From NCBI GenBank assembly GCA_945836355.1, contig CAMALD010000031.1:1-9369 (forward strand): a DNA stretch of 9,369 nt, written 5' to 3'. Source of the DNA: an uncultured Lachnospiraceae bacterium (lineage in GTDB: Bacteria; Bacillota; Clostridia; Lachnospirales; Lachnospiraceae). A program made the translations under genes and the position numbers. Below the pieces are notes generated by a model. That model was not told where the DNA came from, made no database searches, and worked only from the letters and a program-made list of their open reading frames with translations. Shown piece by piece: positions 7,068 through 9,369 of the stretch. Position 1 is the first letter of the stretch. Every line of letters begins with the position of its first letter.

Positions 7068-7770
7068 CTTCGCCGTCCACCCTGCCTTTCATCAGCTTAT
7101 ATTTTAATTCCGCGAGCTTCCAGTCCTCCGGCGTGTCAATGTCCTGTACATACATCTCATCCATTACAATCGGGAAAACCCGTTCAAGATAACGCTCCGC
7201 CAGAAATTCCCGCACATCATAGCAGTAAAACTGTCCGCAGTCATGATACAGCGGTTCTAAATCCTGCGAGCGTTTCCGGTAATTTTCCGGCCACTTCATC
7301 AGCAATTCCCCGCTTTGTTCTTCTATGCGATAGCACCTCTGCGGCGGATAGGAAAACCTGACCACCGGCATAACCTTAGTCGCCTTTTTCTCCATCAGGA
7401 CCTGCATTCCTTTTTTTATTATGTCAGGCTGCAAAAACGGTGCTGTAGGATACAGGCAGCAGGCATAATCCCATGAAATTCCATTCTGCCGATACATCTT
7501 AAAAACCTCCATCAGTACATCCACGGTGGTTGCAAAATCATTGGAATTCTCCGGACTTCGAAAAAACGGTACCTTTGCCCCCGCTTTCTGCGCAGCCTCC
7601 GCAATTTCCGCATCATCCGTCGAAACCATAATTTCATCAAAAATTCCTGTCCTTTGCGCCGCCTCAATCGAATATTCGATAATCGGTCTGCCGCAGAATT
7701 CGCGGATATTCTTTCTCGGTATTCTTTTGCTGCCCCCACGTGCCGTAATCACTGCAAGATTTCTGCTCAT
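7054..7770 (-). CDS. pseF: pseudaminic acid cytidylyltransferase
   Basis: A 238-residue CMP-sugar synthetase that activates pseudaminic acid with CTP to CMP-pseudaminic acid, the donor used by flagellin glycosyltransferases. The nucleotide-binding start is AVITARGGSKRIPRKNI (6-22), followed by EYSIEAA (32-38) and STDDAEIA (50-57). Other family-typical parts are YPTAPF (107-112), FSYPPQR (139-145), LEPLYHDCGQFY (171-182) and the Mg-binding QDIDTPEDW (209-217). SYPPQR and the DCGQFY block are more like PseF than NeuA. The ATG at 7770 was chosen over an in-frame ATG at 7848 because it has a perfect GGAGG five bases upstream, it places the first beta strand at residue 4, and the longer form would overlap pseG by 59 bases. 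The length matches the family. Confidence 0.94.
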   Translation of the reverse strand: MSRNLAVITARGGSKRIPRKNIREFCGRPIIEYSIEAAQRTGIFDEIMVSTDDAEIAEAAQKAGAKVPFFRSPENSNDFATTVDVLMEVFKMYRQNGISWDYACCLYPTAPFLQPDIIKKGMQVLMEKKATKVMPVVRFSYPPQRCYRIEEQSGELLMKWPENYRKRSQDLEPLYHDCGQFYCYDVREFLAERYLERVFPIVMDEMYVQDIDTPEDWKLAELKYKLMKGRVDGEDEAL

Positions 7771-7775
7771 AGATG

Positions 7776-7780
7776 CCTCC
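7776..7780 (-). promoter_or_regulatory. ribosome binding site deciding the pseF start
   Basis: A perfect GGAGG lies five bases before the ATG at 7770, in the 19-base gap after the pseG stop codon. It rules in favour of the short pseF form. Confidence 0.75.
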
Positions 7781-7789
7781 GTTCGCCTG

Positions 7790-8833
7790 TTATACACACA
7801 GCATTTCGCAAATCGCCTTTGCAATCCGCTCTGCACCCTTTCCGTCAATAAACTGTCTCACTTTTTCCGCCTGTTTTCTCAATTCCTCCGGATAGCTTTT
7901 CCAGCAAACCAGCTGAGCCCTAACATTCTCAACCGCTGTCGCCTCACTCTCCCGGATATCCCCCGCATAAGAAATGATTTTCTGTTCGTCAAAATATGCC
8001 GCACCGGTCAACTGATTGTCCGCAATCGCCACAGAAACCGCCGGAGTCCCACATGCACACAATTCGAACATAGTTGTTCCCGCCGCCGTCACTGCCGCAT
8101 CGTGCTCTGCCATGCATTCTGCCATATTCTCCACCCGGTAAAGTAGCTTTACGTGAAGATTGCTCTCTGCCACATGCTGCAATCCGGCAGGATTTTTGCA
8201 GAATGCTCCGGCAACAACCGTATACTCTATATCCTCCAGCTCTTTCGTCCTTGAGCATGCATCTATCAGCTTTGCCACAAACTCTGTCCGGTCACTGCCA
8301 CCGGTAGTAATCAGTATTTTTTGCAGCTTTTGGGGTATATGGTCGCCCACCGTTTCAAACTGTTTTCTGAGCGGTGCGTACTCTGCGCCCTGTAGCAGCC
8401 TGCCCTTCATCGGCAGCTTTTCATAGCTTTGTTCCAATTGTCTTCTTCGCTGAAATTGTGAATAATTGATCATTAGGTCAGGAATAAATGCAAGCTCATA
8501 TTTCGATGCAAAACAAATGACCTTATAGCACCTTTGAAGCGCCCGCAAATAATCCTCTCCCGCCTCATAGGAATCCACCAAAACCGCATCCGCATTCCAG
8601 TTATGTAATAAAGCCATCAGCTCCGCCAATTCACTCTGCTTGTCTTCCCAGCGGCTGTTCAGTATAAAATGCTCAAATCCCCTGCCAGCAAGCAGCTTAT
8701 CCGCGCCATGGTCCGCCGTAACAAAACAGCAGGTGACGCCCATATTCTGCAGGCTGTCTGCCACCGAAGCACACCTCATCACGTGTCCGGCTGCTATGAT
8801 TTCATTTGCGTCCGCACGGATACATAATCTCAT
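7790..8833 (-). CDS. pseG: UDP-2,4-diacetamido-2,4,6-trideoxy-altropyranose hydrolase
   Basis: A 347-residue protein of the MurG-like GT-B fold that removes UDP from the sugar nucleotide made by PseB, PseC and PseH. The N-terminal LCIRADANEIIAAGHVMRC (3-21) contains the GHxxR motif, with the histidine at residue 17, the same number as the catalytic His17 of Campylobacter jejuni PseG. Other markers are VLVDSYEAGEDYL (84-96), LLQGAEYAPLRKQF (146-159), ITTGGSD (175-181), AGTTMFELCACGTPAVSVA (251-269) and the uridine-side ADNQ (271-274). It is longer than the 274-residue Campylobacter enzyme, as many PseG proteins are. The ATG at 8833 was chosen over a frame start at 8953: it has GGGGGA five bases upstream, the first strand of the fold begins there, and the longer form would run 89 bases into the preceding gene. 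Confidence 0.93.
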   Translation of the reverse strand: MRLCIRADANEIIAAGHVMRCASVADSLQNMGVTCCFVTADHGADKLLAGRGFEHFILNSRWEDKQSELAELMALLHNWNADAVLVDSYEAGEDYLRALQRCYKVICFASKYELAFIPDLMINYSQFQRRRQLEQSYEKLPMKGRLLQGAEYAPLRKQFETVGDHIPQKLQKILITTGGSDRTEFVAKLIDACSRTKELEDIEYTVVAGAFCKNPAGLQHVAESNLHVKLLYRVENMAECMAEHDAAVTAAGTTMFELCACGTPAVSVAIADNQLTGAAYFDEQKIISYAGDIRESEATAVENVRAQLVCWKSYPEELRKQAEKVRQFIDGKGAERIAKAICEMLCV

Positions 8834-8838
8834 AAGCT

Positions 8839-8844
8839 TCCCCC
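8839..8844 (-). promoter_or_regulatory. ribosome binding site deciding the pseG start
   Basis: GGGGGA lies five bases before the ATG at 8833, within the 31-base gap after the flagellar-chaperone-like gene. It supports the 347-residue PseG over a 387-residue form. Confidence 0.65.
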
Positions 8845-8864
8845 AACATACCTCTGTCTTTACA

Positions 8865-9356
8865 TCAGCGCTTTTTATCCATAAAATAGGCTTCTCCCTG
8901 TCCATTCCCGGACATGGATTTGTAGTAGTTCGAAACGGTCCGGCTGCCGACATTGAACTGCTTAATCTGCTTTTTTCTGCCGTTCAGATACACATCCAGC
9001 TTCAGCTTGTTCTTCTGCTCCAGCACCTGAATGCGTATTCCCTGCTCGGTGAGCTCCGCAATCTGCTGCTGCATATGCTCTATACTGCCACGGTAGCTTT
9101 CCTTATTCGCCAGCACATTCTCCCTGATGCGTCCAAAGGTTGCCTCAAAGCCCCTGTCATACTGCTGCAGGGTGGCAATCATTTCTTCCTTTGCCCTTAA
9201 CGTCCCCTCGAACGCCTCCTCCGAAAAAGGCTCCGTATCCAGAATTGCCTCCTGCTCCCGGGTCATCTGATATATCTGTTTCATCAGCTCCTGTTTGCTT
9301 GCAAGGCATTTCTCCAGCATAGCAAGCTGTGTCATGGTCTGTTCTGTCTGATTCAT
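8865..9356 (-). CDS. probable flagellar export chaperone (FlgN/FliT-like), coiled-coil protein
   Basis: A 163-residue hydrophilic protein, almost entirely alpha-helical by inspection, rich in Gln, Glu, Lys and Met with heptad-like patterns over about residues 10-120. It resembles small flagellar secretion chaperones of clostridia. The early helix (LEKCLASKQELMKQIYQMTREQEAIL, 14-39 in outline), the RAKEEMIATLQQYDRGFE block (54-71) and a C-terminal part with basic residues and NVGSRTVSNYYKSM (135-148) fit this. FlgN/FliT chaperones bind late flagellar substrates (hook-associated or cap proteins) before export. The placement directly upstream of pseudaminic acid genes supports a flagellar locus. 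There are no membrane segments or signal peptide. The start is clear: GGAGG lies five bases before the ATG, right at the window edge. There is no single diagnostic motif, so the precise family is a moderate call. Confidence 0.6.
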   Translation of the reverse strand: MNQTEQTMTQLAMLEKCLASKQELMKQIYQMTREQEAILDTEPFSEEAFEGTLRAKEEMIATLQQYDRGFEATFGRIRENVLANKESYRGSIEHMQQQIAELTEQGIRIQVLEQKNKLKLDVYLNGRKKQIKQFNVGSRTVSNYYKSMSGNGQGEAYFMDKKR

Positions 9357-9369
9357 ACCTTCCTCCGTT

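Noticed and set aside
8834..8864. A TAAA box after the chaperone-like gene that might be a flagellar sigma-28 promoter for the pse genes
   Set aside because: No GCCGATAA-like -10 element follows at the expected distance; the G-rich stretch there is the pseG ribosome binding site.
5345..9200. Several plus-strand open frames of 180 to 240 codons opposite pseH, pseI, pseG and the chaperone-like gene
   Set aside because: They lie entirely antisense to well-recognised proteins, show low-complexity Ser/Pro/His/Leu-rich composition typical of antisense frames, and match no family I know.

Overview
The window is a single-direction gene block. All eight recognisable genes lie on the minus strand, so transcription runs from the high-coordinate end to the low end. 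Gaps are at most 78 bases, and several neighbours overlap. There is no RNA gene, insertion sequence or CRISPR array. GC content looks close to 50 % by eye. The G-rich Shine-Dalgarno sites and the protein similarities point to a motile Gram-positive anaerobe of the Clostridia, most likely a Lachnospiraceae member of the Roseburia type. That assignment is an inference.

Region 1 (about 9356 to 5459): a small coiled-coil protein resembling flagellar export chaperones (FlgN/FliT type) is followed by four enzymes of CMP-pseudaminic acid synthesis in the order pseG, pseF, pseI, pseH. Pseudaminic acid is a bacterial nine-carbon sialic-acid-like sugar, best known as the O-glycan on flagellin. PseH acetylates the 4-amino sugar nucleotide, PseG removes UDP, PseI condenses the sugar with phosphoenolpyruvate, and PseF activates the product with CTP. 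The first two enzymes, PseB and PseC, and any flagellin glycosyltransferase (Maf) are not in the window.

Region 2 (about 5431 to 2256): immediately after pseH come a full-length biotin-dependent acyl-CoA carboxyltransferase and an asparagine-synthase-like ATP-dependent ligase. The ligase has lost its glutaminase cysteine and has an altered second active-site motif. Neither is part of the standard pseudaminic acid pathway. Their tight placement suggests, but does not prove, an extra tailoring branch, for example an unusual acyl or amide group on the nonulosonic acid. This is the most interesting part of the window.

Region 3 (about 2177 to 1): a GltS-family sodium/glutamate symporter overlaps the start of a YtcJ-type amidohydrolase that runs off the window edge. 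The pair looks like an uptake-and-hydrolysis module. A 78-base gap separates it from region 2, and I see no convincing terminator there, so it could be cotranscribed.
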